From Synergistaceae bacterium (GTDB lineage: Bacteria; Synergistota; Synergistia; Synergistales; Aminobacteriaceae), in the NCBI GenBank assembly GCA_018436595.1, contig JAHDLC010000027.1:1-64000 (forward strand): a stretch of DNA of 64,000 bases, in the 5' to 3' direction. Shown one piece after another: positions 32,571 through 39,793 of the stretch (the stretch's first letter is position 1; every line of letters begins with the position of its first letter). Both the position numbers and the translations under genes were made by a program. Below the pieces are notes generated by a model that was not told the DNA's origin, ran no database searches, and saw only the letters and a program-made list of their open reading frames with translations.

Positions 32571-32903
32571 TCATTCGCCGCAATCGGAGCAATCCGCACA
32601 AAAAGAGCCGTTCCCGGAGTCAACACTCGTGACCATGAGGTAGGCAGACCACAAAAAGCCCCGCTGCACCACTTCTATCATTTCATTCCTGAACTTCAGA
32701 AATGAAGGAACCCAGAGAGTCACTCCATCCTGCTCGATTTTGCGGTACTCGCCCTCCGACGGAGGGGCGCCGTCTTCAACCCTGAAGACTCTCCTTGCTC
32801 CTCACCCAAGGCCGAGAGTCCGCTGGATGACAAATGCCTCCCCCTTTTTCCGGAGCTTTTCCATAACGCTTCGTTCCGCGACTAGTTTCAGTTCCATTTT
32901 CAT
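32571..32903 (-). CDS. Candidate small selenoprotein with in-frame TGA (Sec34) and C-terminal CxxCxxC
   Basis: A single minus-strand frame runs from ATG 32903 to TGA 32571, interrupted only by TGA at 32804-32802 (codon 34). AGGAG lies 6 nt upstream of the ATG; Met3 also has an SD. Read with selenocysteine the product has 110 residues: a charged N-terminus, GLG-Sec-GARRVF, a middle part with VEDGAPPSEG and QDGVTLWVPSFL, and a tail CADCSDCGE with Cys102, 105 and 108. An 18-nt perfect hairpin just after the TGA is placed and shaped like a bacterial SECIS. Size and layout recall small proteins annotated as 'CC/Se motif (seleno)protein', from memory. It follows rluA by 30 nt. A nonsense mutation is the main alternative. 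Confidence 0.7.
32772..32789 (-). promoter_or_regulatory. SECIS-like hairpin for selenocysteine insertion
   Basis: On the minus strand a perfect 6-bp stem GTCTTC / GAAGAC encloses the loop AGGGTT. Nineteen nucleotides separate the TGA (32804-32802) from the first loop G, inside the 16-37 nt range known for bacterial SECIS elements. A loop with GG and U resembles the E. coli fdhF element (AGGUCU). A lower stem may form between GAGG next to the TGA and CCTC further down. Confidence 0.65.
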
Positions 32904-32933
32904 CCTCCTCTCCTCACCTGCAGCTCTTCTTTT

Positions 32934-33863
32934 TTATCCCGGAACCCGCCATCCCCGGGAGACACAGAGGGATTCCATGTCTCCGGCAGGAGGAGCGGTA
33001 ATCCTCATGCCGGACAAATCCTCGATTTCTCCCCCCAGTTCCCCGAAAAAAATCCTGTAGCTGTGAAGCAGCGGGCGCCGGATTCCCCGTTTTCTCCATT
33101 TCCCGTTGGTTTCCTCGCTCCCGTACCGTATGTCGCCCAGGACAGGGTATCCGATGGATGCCATGTGGACCCTCGCCTGGTGGGATCGTCCCGTCACAAG
33201 ATCGATCTCAACCAGAGACGCGTCGTTTCCCCCCGCGAGAAGCCTGTACCTGGTCAGGGCATCCTTGCCGTCCGGATCGATCCGGACGGTGTTCGACGAA
33301 GGATCCTTCAGGAGAGGCGCCCGTATCTCCCCTTCCTTCGGCGGAAGTCCCGCCACCACGGCCAGGTAGGTCTTCCGGATTTTCCTCTCCCGGAAGGCAT
33401 CCTGGAGAATCCGGAGACTGACCCCGGAAAGAGCCACGAGCAGCACGCCCGTGGTGTTCCTGTCGAGGCGGTGCACGGCATAGGCCCTTTCCTCGAGCCC
33501 TTCGAGATGGAGCATGTATTTCACCCTGTCAAGAACGTTGTCCTGGTCTTTCCTGTCGGGCTGGACAAGAAGGTTTTCAGGTTTGTTGACCGCCCAGATC
33601 CGGCTGTCCCGGAAGAGAACGGGCACAGTCCTGCGGTAGCGGTACTCCCCCGCCGCTTCCCTTGGGCTCTCCCAGGGAACGTAGATTTCCTGGCCTGCAG
33701 AAACCCGGACATCGCAGGAGGCCTTTTTCCCGTCAAGCCTCACGGATCCTGTCCGGATTCCCTTCATGACCACGCTCAGGGGAAGGCCGGGCCAAATGGA
33801 CCGGATCACCTTGTCGAGCCTGCGTCCGTCGTCTGAAGAAGAAACCGTCAGCTTATGCGCCAT
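32934..33863 (-). CDS. RluA-family rRNA/tRNA pseudouridine synthase
   Basis: The 309-residue protein has an N-terminal S4 RNA-binding domain (about 13-75) and the RluA catalytic domain with HRLDRNTTG, whose Asp is the nucleophile, and GRSHQARVHMASIGYPVLGD. This layout is typical of RluC/RluD-like enzymes that modify 23S rRNA; the exact uridine cannot be told. The ATG overlaps the end of the YhaM-like gene by 11 nt, and GGGAG lies 7 nt upstream. The selenoprotein candidate follows. Confidence 0.9.
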   Translation of the reverse strand: MAHKLTVSSSDDGRRLDKVIRSIWPGLPLSVVMKGIRTGSVRLDGKKASCDVRVSAGQEIYVPWESPREAAGEYRYRRTVPVLFRDSRIWAVNKPENLLVQPDRKDQDNVLDRVKYMLHLEGLEERAYAVHRLDRNTTGVLLVALSGVSLRILQDAFRERKIRKTYLAVVAGLPPKEGEIRAPLLKDPSSNTVRIDPDGKDALTRYRLLAGGNDASLVEIDLVTGRSHQARVHMASIGYPVLGDIRYGSEETNGKWRKRGIRRPLLHSYRIFFGELGGEIEDLSGMRITAPPAGDMESLCVSRGWRVPG

Positions 33864-34908
33864 TCCCCTGCTCCCATTTCCAGAATCGCCTCTGGGCTGA
33901 TACGTTGTAATCAGAAATTTCCTTCCCGTCTTCCATTTTTTCGACAGAATTCTTCCAGCAGAAAAGCCTGAAGTCGAGTTCGTCGGCCGCGCTCACTACC
34001 ATGGCCTCGGGAGTGGCGGGCAGAACGGGGGATCCGAATTCCCGGCAGCCGTGGTGGCTTACCAGTATATGGCCGATGGCGAGAAAAAGCCGTTCCTCAA
34101 GGCCGAAATCCCCTGCCAGGGAGGAGAATGTGCTGTATCCCAGGACGATATGGTCTATGACAGTACCGACAACCGTCATTTCAGGAGCCGGAACGAGCCT
34201 GTAGGAATCCATTTTTCCGAGATCGTGCAGCAGGGCACCAGCTACTGCGACGGGGACATTGATTTCATACCCCGATTCAGAGTATGTTCCTGCAAGAGAT
34301 CTGGCCGTTCTCGCCACGGCAACGGTATGCTCCAGAAGCCCCCCTACGTAGGCGTGATGATGGGCCACCGCTGCCGGCCAGTCTTTGAACCGGTCCCAGA
34401 GTTTTCTCTCGAAGAATACATAGCGGAGAAATGCCTCCACCTGTCCGCCGCAACTCTCCAGAAGATCGAGGAATTCCTTCTCCAGGGTATCCTGGCCGAT
34501 GGGAGAACGCTGGACAAACTGGTGTGGGGGGAATTTCTCCTGGTTCATGTAATAGACCCCGCTGAAGTTATACTGGGGCTGTCCTTTGAATTCCGTGACC
34601 TGCCCCGCCAGTCCCAGTGTTTTGCCCACAAGCTCACTAAAGATGGGTGATTCGGCAGGATCGCCGACTTCAGTCTGGCTCTCGCCGCTCTTGTCCCACC
34701 ACCTTGAATTTCCCCAGATTTTGCCTTCAATGACGCCCTCTTCATCCATAAGGGCAATGTCCCAATAATTCTTTCCGTTTTTGTCCTTCCTCACAGAGGC
34801 TCTCGAAACAACTCCAAGGACCTTGAACCGTTCATCCTTGGACATCCGCCGGATTTCTCCAGTTTTGCTCAGCCGCTGCTCTTCCACACCGTCACCCCGA
34901 ATAGTCAT
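33853..34908 (-). CDS. YhaM-like 3'-5' exoribonuclease (OB fold plus HD domain)
   Basis: The 351-residue protein has an N-terminal OB-fold nucleic-acid-binding region (about 25-125, VLGVVSRASVRKDKNGKNYWDI) and a C-terminal HD hydrolase domain with GGLLEHTVAVA, HDLGKMDSY and VSHH as metal-binding parts. This is the YhaM/CBF1 layout of 3'-5' exoribonucleases acting in RNA turnover. The ATG is 11 nt after the apgM stop, with AAGG 9 nt upstream. It overlaps rluA, which fits an RNA-related operon. Confidence 0.85.
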   Translation of the reverse strand: MTIRGDGVEEQRLSKTGEIRRMSKDERFKVLGVVSRASVRKDKNGKNYWDIALMDEEGVIEGKIWGNSRWWDKSGESQTEVGDPAESPIFSELVGKTLGLAGQVTEFKGQPQYNFSGVYYMNQEKFPPHQFVQRSPIGQDTLEKEFLDLLESCGGQVEAFLRYVFFERKLWDRFKDWPAAVAHHHAYVGGLLEHTVAVARTARSLAGTYSESGYEINVPVAVAGALLHDLGKMDSYRLVPAPEMTVVGTVIDHIVLGYSTFSSLAGDFGLEERLFLAIGHILVSHHGCREFGSPVLPATPEAMVVSAADELDFRLFCWKNSVEKMEDGKEISDYNVSAQRRFWKWEQGNGA

Positions 34909-34919
34909 TGATAATGGCC

Positions 34920-36128
34920 TTACGCGCCGTATTTTTCAAGACGTCCGGCATGGGCGAGCATCAGTCCGAGCAGCTTCCGCGCCTCCATCCTGCCCCCCGA
35001 GCCGAGACGGCATTCCCGCTCGCTGAATGCCTTTGAATCACCTGAGCGCACAAAAGAGCCCGAAAGAAGGAAAGGTACGGGATGCCAGGAGTGGGCGCTC
35101 ATGACGCTGGGGGTGCTGTGGTCACCGGTCACCACCAGCACGCCGGGAGACAGGGCAAGGAGCTTCGGCAGAAGTTCGTCCACCGTCTCCACCACTTTCC
35201 GCTTGCCGTCGAAGTCTCCGTCCTCTCCCCTGCTGTCCGTGTACTTCACGTGGACGTAGAAGTAATCATAGTCGTTCCAGAGGCGGCCGACGGTGTCGAA
35301 GAGCTGGTCCAGGGTCTCGCCGGCGTCAACGACCTCCATCCCGACGAGCTTCGCCAGCCCCCGGTACATGGGGTAGGTCGCCACGGCAACGGGCTTCATC
35401 CGGTAGAGGTCTCCCATCAGGGGAATATCGGGTGCCGAGGAAAATCCCCGCAGCAGGCAGCCGTTGGCCGGGGCGTTCCCGCGGAGTACCTCCGATACTT
35501 TCCTGATGAAGGCATTTGCCACGGCAGTCATCCGGTCCCCGTCGGGCCCAAGGGAAGCGGCCCAGCGCATGGGAGCGCCTTCCTGCTGGGGGTCGGCATC
35601 GGCAACCTGTTCAGTCAGGCCGGCACCGGAGAAGACGACGACAAACCGGTGTTCCTTTCCGGGGTAAAAGGTGACCTTCACACCATCTATCTCTCTGATG
35701 GCTGCCGCCAGCTTCTCCACCACGAGAGCGCTTTTTTCCGTGGCTATCCGACCTGCCCGCCGGTCGAGGATGATATCGTCATCAGAGCGGGTGCAGAAAT
35801 TTCCCCTGGCGCAGACGTCACCCGGGCCCACCAGAGCTCCGACGCCCATGGCCTCGAGAATGCCCCTGCCGATGGAGAACTCGAGAGGATCGTAGCCGAA
35901 CAGTGAAAGATGGCCCGGGCCGCTTCCCGGAGTTATTCCCGGATCCACCATGTCGAGGAGGCCAAGCTCGCTCTTTTCCGCCAGAGCATCGAGGTTCGGC
36001 GTACGGGCGGCTTCAAGCTCGGTTTTCCCGTCCGGCCCCGGGAGTCCACCGATGCCGTCCATGACGAGCAGGATCATTTTTTTACCGTTGTCGCGGGCAA
36101 GTCTCCGCAGAAGTTCCATTCTTTTCAT
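34920..36128 (-). CDS. apgM: 2,3-bisphosphoglycerate-independent phosphoglycerate mutase, archaeal type
   Basis: The enzyme interconverts 3- and 2-phosphoglycerate in glycolysis. The 402-residue alkaline-phosphatase-fold protein has LLVMDGIGGLP with the first metal Asp, GSGPGHLSLFGYDP with the phosphoserine region, HVKYTDSRGEDGD and VTGDHSTPS. This is the aPGM form common in archaea and some anaerobic bacteria. The start ATG 36128 has GGAGGT 12 nt upstream; upstream extensions lack support. It heads the minus-strand operon ending at the selenoprotein and is divergent from an aminotransferase gene. Confidence 0.93.
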   Translation of the reverse strand: MKRMELLRRLARDNGKKMILLVMDGIGGLPGPDGKTELEAARTPNLDALAEKSELGLLDMVDPGITPGSGPGHLSLFGYDPLEFSIGRGILEAMGVGALVGPGDVCARGNFCTRSDDDIILDRRAGRIATEKSALVVEKLAAAIREIDGVKVTFYPGKEHRFVVVFSGAGLTEQVADADPQQEGAPMRWAASLGPDGDRMTAVANAFIRKVSEVLRGNAPANGCLLRGFSSAPDIPLMGDLYRMKPVAVATYPMYRGLAKLVGMEVVDAGETLDQLFDTVGRLWNDYDYFYVHVKYTDSRGEDGDFDGKRKVVETVDELLPKLLALSPGVLVVTGDHSTPSVMSAHSWHPVPFLLSGSFVRSGDSKAFSERECRLGSGGRMEARKLLGLMLAHAGRLEKYGA

Positions 36129-36265
36129 GGGTCTGATTCCACCTCCGGGTAATTTCCAGGTACAAATTTGTAGTAAGTACTCGTTTTTTTCTGCAAAAAC
36201 CACTGCATTTTATGATATCATTTTCTCCAAAGGTCCATCCAGTTTACATCAAGGGGGTAATACAG

Positions 36266-37477
36266 GTGAAGTTTTCCGAACGAGTTCGTGCGCTTCAGTC
36301 GTCGCCTGTCCGCCGTCTTCTTCCCTATGCGGAGGAAGCCCGGGCGAAAGGCAAAAAGATCTATCCCCTCAATATCGGCCAGCCGGACATCAAGACTCCT
36401 CCATCGTTCCTCAAGGCCATCAGGGATTTTTCCCAGGACGTGATCGCCTACGCCACCTCCCAGGGAAACAACGATCTCCGTGACGCCATGAGCGGCTACT
36501 ACAAAAACTTCAACATTCCCCTCGAACGGGAGGACATCATCGTCACAAACGGCGGAAGCGAAGCCCTCATGTTCGCCTTCATGGCCATGTGCGATCCCGG
36601 GGACGAAGTGCTCATCCCCGAGCCCTTCTACGCCAATTATAACGCCTTTGCCGGTTCAGTGAACGTAAAAGTGCGCCCCGTCACCACAAAAGCCGAGGAA
36701 GGGTTCCATCTTCCCCCCAGAGAAGAAATCGAAGCTCTCGTCACTCCGAAGACCAGGGCGATCCTCGTGGCAAATCCCGGCAACCCCACCGGAACCATCT
36801 ATACGAGAGACGAAATGGACATGCTTGCCTCCCTTGCCCTGAAGCACGAGCTTTTCATCGTCGCCGACGAGGTATACAGGGAGTTCGTCTATGACGGACT
36901 GCAGTACACGAGCTTCGGCCATCTCCCCGAGATTGCCGACCGAGTCATCATCGTGGACTCCGTGTCCAAGCGCTACAGCGCCTGCGGAGCCCGTATCGGA
37001 TGTATCGCCTGCCGGAACAGGGACTTCATGGCCCAGGTTCTGAAGATCGCCCAGGGAAGACTGTGCGTTCCCACCCTGGAGCAGGTCGGCGCTACAGCCC
37101 TGTACAGCACGCCGAAGTCCTACCTCGAGGAGGTAAATAAAGAGTACCAGTCCAGGCGGAATACCCTGTACAAGGCGCTGAAGGAGATGCCCGGAGTGGT
37201 GTGCGCCGAGCCCAAGGGAGCTTTCTACGTGATGGTGAAGCTGCCTGTGGACGATGCCGAGAAGTTCATCATCTGGATGCTCCAGAACTTCGACGTAAAC
37301 GGTGAAACCGTAATGGCCTCGGCCGGAGAGGGCTTTTACGCCACTCCGGGTCTCGGGAAGCAGGAATTCCGGCTGGCCTACGTGCTGAATAACGAGGACC
37401 TCGTCAAGGCGATGAATATTCTGAAGGTCGGCCTCGAAGCATATCCCGGCCGCATCGAGCCTGCGGTCGCCCGCTGA
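36266..37477 (+). CDS. Class I/II pyridoxal-phosphate aminotransferase (aspartate/aromatic type)
   Basis: The 403-residue fold-type I aminotransferase has NIGQPDIKTP, VTNGGSEAL for phosphate binding, NPGNPTGTIY, ADEVYREFVYD with the ring-nitrogen Asp, and SVSKRYSACGARIG with the PLP Lys. EFRLAYVLN near the end holds the carboxylate-binding Arg. The start is GTG 36266, 8 nt after AAGGGGG; the frame also opens at ATG 36212 without an SD. It probably transaminates aspartate or related amino acids with 2-oxoglutarate, linking to glutamate dehydrogenase. A strong terminator follows. Confidence 0.88.
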   Translation: MKFSERVRALQSSPVRRLLPYAEEARAKGKKIYPLNIGQPDIKTPPSFLKAIRDFSQDVIAYATSQGNNDLRDAMSGYYKNFNIPLEREDIIVTNGGSEALMFAFMAMCDPGDEVLIPEPFYANYNAFAGSVNVKVRPVTTKAEEGFHLPPREEIEALVTPKTRAILVANPGNPTGTIYTRDEMDMLASLALKHELFIVADEVYREFVYDGLQYTSFGHLPEIADRVIIVDSVSKRYSACGARIGCIACRNRDFMAQVLKIAQGRLCVPTLEQVGATALYSTPKSYLEEVNKEYQSRRNTLYKALKEMPGVVCAEPKGAFYVMVKLPVDDAEKFIIWMLQNFDVNGETVMASAGEGFYATPGLGKQEFRLAYVLNNEDLVKAMNILKVGLEAYPGRIEPAVAR

Positions 37478-37501
37478 TCGAACCTTCTCTTCCTCATTTC
37501 C

Positions 37502-37531
37502 CCCTCCCCGTTTGTCGGGGAGGGCTTTTTT
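37502..37531 (+). terminator. Intrinsic terminator of the aminotransferase gene
   Basis: A 9-bp perfect stem CCCTCCCCG / CGGGGAGGG with loop TTTGT is followed by CTTTTTTA. This is textbook Rho-independent geometry, 25 nt after the stop. Confidence 0.95.
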
Positions 37532-37601
37532 ATGGTAGCATTCCGGAAGAAAAAAAGTGCCGTCGCTGTATTGACGATCTACAGGAAAGAGGGAATGAAA
37601 C

Positions 37602-39746
37602 ATGCTCAAAGTCAAGGAAGCCATGCCGAAGGACGTGGGCCGGTGCATCGCCCGGATGGCGCCTGAGGATATCCGGGAACTGGAACTGTCCGAGGGCCAG
37701 ATTATCGAAATAGAGGGGAAAAAAGTCACAGCCGCACGGCTTCTTTCCTGCGATTCCGAAATGTCCGAGGGAGGGGGACGGGGATTCCTCCAGATCGACG
37801 GCATCACCAGGGACAACGCCCAGGTCGGCATCGACGACAAGGTCACCGTCCGGAAGGCCGACCACCATTTCGCGGGGAGCATCACCCTCAGGCCCCTCAC
37901 ATCCACAGCCCTTCTTGAAAAAGAGCGGGACGCGGTGTATATCCGGTCCCTCCTCGAGGGAATGGCCGTCAGGAAGGACGACCGGGTGCGGACCAACCTT
38001 TTCGGCACGAGAATCTGCGACTTCAGGGTCATGGACACCACCCCCGACGGAACGGTCATCATCAGCAAGTCAACCTACGTGAACGTGGAAAAGCAGCCTG
38101 AAATAGAGAAAAAGGCCAGGATCTCCTACGAGGACATCGGCGGCCTCGGTCCCCAGATCCAGCGCATCCGGGAGATGATCGAGCTTCCTCTCCGTTTTCC
38201 CCAGGTCTTCGACCGGCTCGGCGTGCAGCCTCCCAAGGGTGTTCTCCTCTACGGCCCCCCGGGAACGGGAAAGACGGTGATCGCCAGGGCGGTAGCCGCT
38301 GAGACCGATGTTTACTTCACCCACATCTCGGGACCGGAGGTCATAGGAAAATTCTACGGCGAGAGCGAGGAGAGGCTGCGGAATGTCTTCGAGGATGCCC
38401 AGGCCCATGCTCCTTCCATCATTTTCATCGACGAGATCGACGCCATAGCCCCGAAACGGGAAGACATGGGCGGCGAAAAGCAGGTGGAACGGCGGGTCGT
38501 GGCCCAGCTCCTGGCCCTCATGGACGGCCTCGAGTCCAGGGGACAGATCGTGGTCATCGGTGCGACGAATATCCCCAACACCCTCGATCCGGCCCTCCGG
38601 AGACCAGGACGGTTCGACAGGGAAATCTCCATCCCCATTCCCGACAGGAAGGGACGGCATGAAATCCTGACCATCCACACCCGGGGGATGCCCCTGGCGG
38701 CCGACGTGGATCTCAAGAAGGTGGCCGAAATGACCCACGGCTACGTGGGAGCCGACCTGGAAGCCCTCGCAAAGGAAGCTGCCATGGCAAGCCTCAGGGA
38801 ACTTCTTCCGGAGATCGACATGGAGATGGAGGACATCCCCTACGACCGCCTCCTTGCCATGGACGTTCGGATGGACCATTTTCTCGAGGCCTTCAAGGAA
38901 GTGGAGCCCTCGGCCATACGGGAAGTCTTCGTTGAGGTTCCCGACGTTACCTGGAGAGATATCGGAGGCCTGGACGAGATCAAGGAAGAGCTTCGTGACG
39001 CGGTCCAGTGGCCTCTCCAGCACGGTGACATCTTCGAGAAGTTCGACATCACGCCGCCCAAGGGAATCATGCTCCACGGCGTCTCCGGAACGGGTAAAAC
39101 CCTTTTGGCGAAGGCCCTGGCCCGGGAAAGCGGAGTGAATTTCATTTCCGTGAAGGGCCCCTCTCTCATGTCAAAATACGTGGGTGAAAGCGAACGGGCC
39201 ATCCGGGACGTTTTCAGGACAGCTAAGCAGGCTTCCCCTTCCATTCTGTATTTTGACGAGATCGAGTCGCTGGTGCCGGTGCGGGGCAAGGAAAGCGGCA
39301 GCGGGGCGAGTTTCACGGAACGGGTGATCAGCCAGTTTCTCGCGGAAATGAGCGGCATCGAGGAGCTCAAGGGTGTGGTGGTTCTTGCCACGACAAACCG
39401 GCTCGACCTTGTGGACCCCTCTCTGCTTTCAGGAGGCCGGTTCGATCTGATTCTCGAACTGCCCCGTCCTGATGCCCAGGCAAGGGAGAAAATTTTCGAA
39501 ATCCACCTGCGAAAAAAACCCCTGTCCTCCGAGGTCCGCATCGCGACACTGGCCCGGCTTACCGACGGCAGAACAGGAGGCGATATCGCCTTCGTTTGCA
39601 GGAAGGCCGCCATGCTCGCCGTGAGAGACCATCTGAAAACAGGAGGAGACGGGGAGCTCCTCATGGAATGGCACCACTTCGAATCAGCCCTCAGGGAACT
39701 CAAGGAGCTGCCTTCTGTCTGCAGGCAGAACGAGGGAACCAAATAG
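37602..39746 (+). CDS. CDC48/VAT-type double AAA+ ATPase
   Basis: The 714-residue protein has the full CDC48/p97/VAT layout: a double-psi beta-barrel N domain (about 1-90), a second N subdomain (about 95-170), D1 with Walker A GPPGTGKT (218-225), FIDEID and the arginine-finger region ALRRPGRFDREI, then D2 with GVSGTGKT (493-500) and YFDEIE. These unfoldases extract and unfold proteins for degradation in archaea and eukaryotes and are patchy in bacteria. D2 departs from consensus (GVSGTGKT for GPPGTGKT, LLSGGRFDL for LLRPGRFDR). ATG 37602 follows an AGAGGG SD. It is likely of archaeal descent, by inference. Confidence 0.93.
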   Translation: MLKVKEAMPKDVGRCIARMAPEDIRELELSEGQIIEIEGKKVTAARLLSCDSEMSEGGGRGFLQIDGITRDNAQVGIDDKVTVRKADHHFAGSITLRPLTSTALLEKERDAVYIRSLLEGMAVRKDDRVRTNLFGTRICDFRVMDTTPDGTVIISKSTYVNVEKQPEIEKKARISYEDIGGLGPQIQRIREMIELPLRFPQVFDRLGVQPPKGVLLYGPPGTGKTVIARAVAAETDVYFTHISGPEVIGKFYGESEERLRNVFEDAQAHAPSIIFIDEIDAIAPKREDMGGEKQVERRVVAQLLALMDGLESRGQIVVIGATNIPNTLDPALRRPGRFDREISIPIPDRKGRHEILTIHTRGMPLAADVDLKKVAEMTHGYVGADLEALAKEAAMASLRELLPEIDMEMEDIPYDRLLAMDVRMDHFLEAFKEVEPSAIREVFVEVPDVTWRDIGGLDEIKEELRDAVQWPLQHGDIFEKFDITPPKGIMLHGVSGTGKTLLAKALARESGVNFISVKGPSLMSKYVGESERAIRDVFRTAKQASPSILYFDEIESLVPVRGKESGSGASFTERVISQFLAEMSGIEELKGVVVLATTNRLDLVDPSLLSGGRFDLILELPRPDAQAREKIFEIHLRKKPLSSEVRIATLARLTDGRTGGDIAFVCRKAAMLAVRDHLKTGGDGELLMEWHHFESALRELKELPSVCRQNEGTK

Positions 39747-39793
39747 AAAAAAAGAAGGAGCCCCGTGCTATTCCTGCGGGGCCCCTGTTTTAT
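39747..39793. terminator. Bidirectional terminator between CDC48-like and transglycosylase genes
   Basis: Stem GCCCCG / CGGGGC (39760-39765 with 39777-39782) lies between converging stops. On the plus strand it is followed by CCCTGTTTTATTT; on the minus strand by TCCTTCTTTTTTTC. The minus U-run is the better one. Confidence 0.7.

Noticed and set aside
32740-33060. Plus-strand open frame in the gap before the pseudouridine synthase
   Set aside because: It has no SD or domain, and the minus-strand selenoprotein frame with SD and hairpin explains the region better.
36656-39077. Long minus-strand open frames opposite the aminotransferase and CDC48-like genes
   Set aside because: Their translations show no domain and are low-complexity; the plus-strand genes have full family signatures and SD sites.
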